This document shows, piece after piece, positions 62,592 through 64,000 of a stretch of 64,000 nucleotides of DNA. How positions within the stretch are numbered: the stretch's first letter is position 1; the number at the start of each line of letters is the position of its first letter. Made by a program: the position numbers and the translations under genes. Origin of the DNA: CAZUGO01 sp964619935 (lineage in GTDB: Bacteria > Planctomycetota > Phycisphaerae > UBA1845 > CAIVHJ01). Below the pieces are notes generated by a model. It was not told the DNA's origin and did no database searches. It worked only from the letters and a program-made list of their open reading frames with translations. The DNA is taken from assembly GCA_964619935.1 (NCBI GenBank), contig CAZUGO010000040.1, forward strand, positions 1 through 64,000, given 5' to 3'.

Positions 62592-62906
62592 ATGACCGAT
62601 GACCCGTCCTACAGCGGCTCTGAGCGACGCGAGGGCGTCGACCGTCGCAGCAAGATCGATCGCCGGAACGGATTGGATCGGCGACGTGGCCCAGGTCGGC
62701 GGCGCAGCGACATACGCAAGGCAGCCGAAGAAGGTGAGATGACCGACGAATTGCTGGAATTCGTGATGGCCATCGACGATTACAAGCGAGTCAACGAACG
62801 CCCCTTCCCCAGTTGGTCCGAGATCTTCGAACTCATCCAGTACCTCGGCTACCGCAAGGTGGCCGACAAGGGTGAGCACATCAACGCCCTGAAATCGGAA
62901 GATTGA
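62592..62906 (+). CDS. conserved small protein with RR-repeat N-terminus
   Basis: 104 aa. Repeated 'DRR' units in the first 45 residues ('ERREGVDRRSKIDRRNGLDR', 'RRGPGRRRSD') followed by an acidic helical part ('MTDELLEFVMAIDDYKRVNE', 'PFPSWSEIFELIQYLGYRKV'). The second half matches what I remember of planctomycete hypothetical proteins. Function unknown; the basic head could bind nucleic acid. Confidence 0.72.
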   Translation: MTDDPSYSGSERREGVDRRSKIDRRNGLDRRRGPGRRRSDIRKAAEEGEMTDELLEFVMAIDDYKRVNERPFPSWSEIFELIQYLGYRKVADKGEHINALKSED

Positions 62907-62920
62907 CCGCCCACGAACGG

Positions 62921-63862
62921 TCACGCACTGTGGGCCATGGGCGGTGTCACATCGCCCGGGCGTTCGCTCGCGGAACTCCCGGTGGGCGGTGCACCCGCCT
63001 CGCCAGGGGGCCGGTCAGCCTGTGCGATGGTCGTTCCCGCCAGCCGGACGGGAGGTGCGGCCGAGGCACTACTCGCGCACCAGGCCAACACTTCTGCGGC
63101 CAGAGCCGCATAATCGAGAGCGCCGTGGCTCTTGGGGGCGTAGTCCAGCACGCTCATGCCGTGGCTGGGGCTCTCCGCCAGCTTGATGTTCCGCCGAATA
63201 ACGGTATCAAACACCCGCGCCCGGCGCCAGGGAGTCTGCCCCGTGCGGGCGTTGCCGAAAAATCCCCGCAGGTCCTCGATGACCTCGCTGCCGAGCCGCG
63301 TCGACGACTCGTACATGCACAGCAGCACACCCGCCACCTGAATTTGCGGGTTGATGCGGGCCTGCACCAGTTGGACGGTCTCGAGCAGCTTCCCAACCCC
63401 CTGGAGTGCCAGAAAGTGGGCCTGCATGGGGATGATGACGTCGCTCGCAGCGCACAACCCGTTGAGCGTCAAGATGCCGAGCGAGGGCGGGCAGTCGATC
63501 AACACGAAGTCGAAGTCGCAGTCATCGCCGGCCAGGGCGTCCCGGAGAATGATCTCGCGCCCGATAACACTGATCAATTCCGTCTCGGCTGCGGCCAGAT
63601 CCTCATGTGCCGGGATGATCCACAACTGGCTGCCCAACAACTGCCGGGTCATACTGACCGGCTTGCCGTGGGCCAGCAGCGCGTAGGTGTTGCCGCCGTC
63701 GGCCTGCGGATCCACCCCCAAGTGCAGGCTGAGGTGCGCCTGCGGATCCAGGTCGACCAGCAGAACCGAGTGCCCCGCGCGGGCCAGCGCCGCGCCGAGG
63801 TTCGCGGTGGTCGTGGTCTTCCCAACCCCCCCTTTTTGATTGATCACCGCAATGCGCTTCAT
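62921..63862 (-). CDS. parA: ParA-family ATPase
   Basis: 313 aa. AAGGAGG seven bases before the ATG at 63862. Deviant Walker A 'KGGVGKTTTTANLGAALARA' (residues 10-29), Walker A' 'LLVDLDPQAHLSLHLGV', Walker B 'FDFVLIDCPPSLGILTLNGL'. The C-terminus carries an extra 55-residue, Pro/Ala-rich tail. No parB follows, since the next gene downstream is convergent. Chromosome partition (Soj) or another cargo-positioning role is possible. Confidence 0.87.
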   Translation of the reverse strand: MKRIAVINQKGGVGKTTTTANLGAALARAGHSVLLVDLDPQAHLSLHLGVDPQADGGNTYALLAHGKPVSMTRQLLGSQLWIIPAHEDLAAAETELISVIGREIILRDALAGDDCDFDFVLIDCPPSLGILTLNGLCAASDVIIPMQAHFLALQGVGKLLETVQLVQARINPQIQVAGVLLCMYESSTRLGSEVIEDLRGFFGNARTGQTPWRRARVFDTVIRRNIKLAESPSHGMSVLDYAPKSHGALDYAALAAEVLAWCASSASAAPPVRLAGTTIAQADRPPGEAGAPPTGSSASERPGDVTPPMAHSA

Positions 63863-64000
63863 CGGTACCTCCTTGTCCGACCCGGAACCGCCGCGCGTCA
63901 GCGAGGTTCCGGAGGATCGGGCCGACTTGCTGCATGTGCCCGCGCCGCCACACGGCAGTATACCCCGCGCCGTGAAGTGCCACAAATGCCGCCGCAGCTG

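Overview
The window is GC-rich bacterial chromosome with no rRNA, tRNA, insertion sequence or CRISPR array that I can see. The best guess at the source is a planctomycete, probably of the Phycisphaerae. Two large secreted proteins end in dockerin-like repeats of the type ending 'DLAQLLGAWG' or 'DLAILLSNWG', which is common in that group. There are also two DUF3857 proteins, a DUF2723-type membrane protein, a ResB-type cytochrome c biogenesis protein, and a small protein rich in 'DRR' motifs. The assignment rests on protein style only.

Layout. 1-2.2 kb: end of carB followed by carA, in an unusual order. 2.2-3.8 kb: secreted FG-GAP/dockerin protein. 4.4-7.7 kb: 5'-truncated DUF2723/TPR membrane protein, ROK sugar kinase and a MEMO-family protein. 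7.8-15.2 kb: two overlapping DUF3857 proteins (the first with a transglutaminase core), ResB and a 3-hydroxyisobutyrate dehydrogenase-like enzyme. 15.2-19.5 kb: HD-domain protein, a noncoding stretch with a 22-bp tandem repeat, and a 910-aa Cys-rich dockerin protein. 19.7-21 kb: threonine synthase. 20.9-27.5 kb: a serine-biosynthesis operon on the minus strand (DUF1015, two tandem SerA-like dehydrogenases, SerC, a 27-aa membrane micropeptide, a sodium:solute symporter) with a recognisable promoter. 28.7-31.3 kb: a ubiquitin-like sulfur-carrier/beta-propeller pair and a TPR protein. 31.3-35 kb: molybdenum-cofactor genes moaD-moaE-moaA-moaC-moeA, trailed by the collapsed remnant of an Nramp transporter gene. 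35-38 kb: small membrane proteins, a lipoprotein and an AT-rich repeat cluster. 38-46 kb: MFS transporter, metH, an M48 metalloprotease and a histidine kinase. 46-51 kb: an ECF sigma factor with a candidate anti-sigma protein and three lipoproteins. 51.3-57 kb: an NtrB/NtrC-like two-component pair, pnp-rpsO and a lone receiver protein. 57-64 kb: murI, a HEAT-repeat lipoprotein, a zinc alcohol dehydrogenase, a PDZ-alpha/beta hydrolase, a bPH-domain protein, two small conserved proteins and a ParA ATPase.

Most of the window is core metabolism and regulation. The less ordinary material is two gene wrecks (Nramp, DUF2723), the micropeptide between serC and the symporter, the ubiquitin-like/propeller pair with no visible E1 enzyme, the AT-rich inverted and direct repeat cluster near 37.4 kb, and a large composite hairpin near 56.85 kb. 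I found no convincing new defence or mobile system. All coordinates and translations were read by eye, and no similarity search was run.
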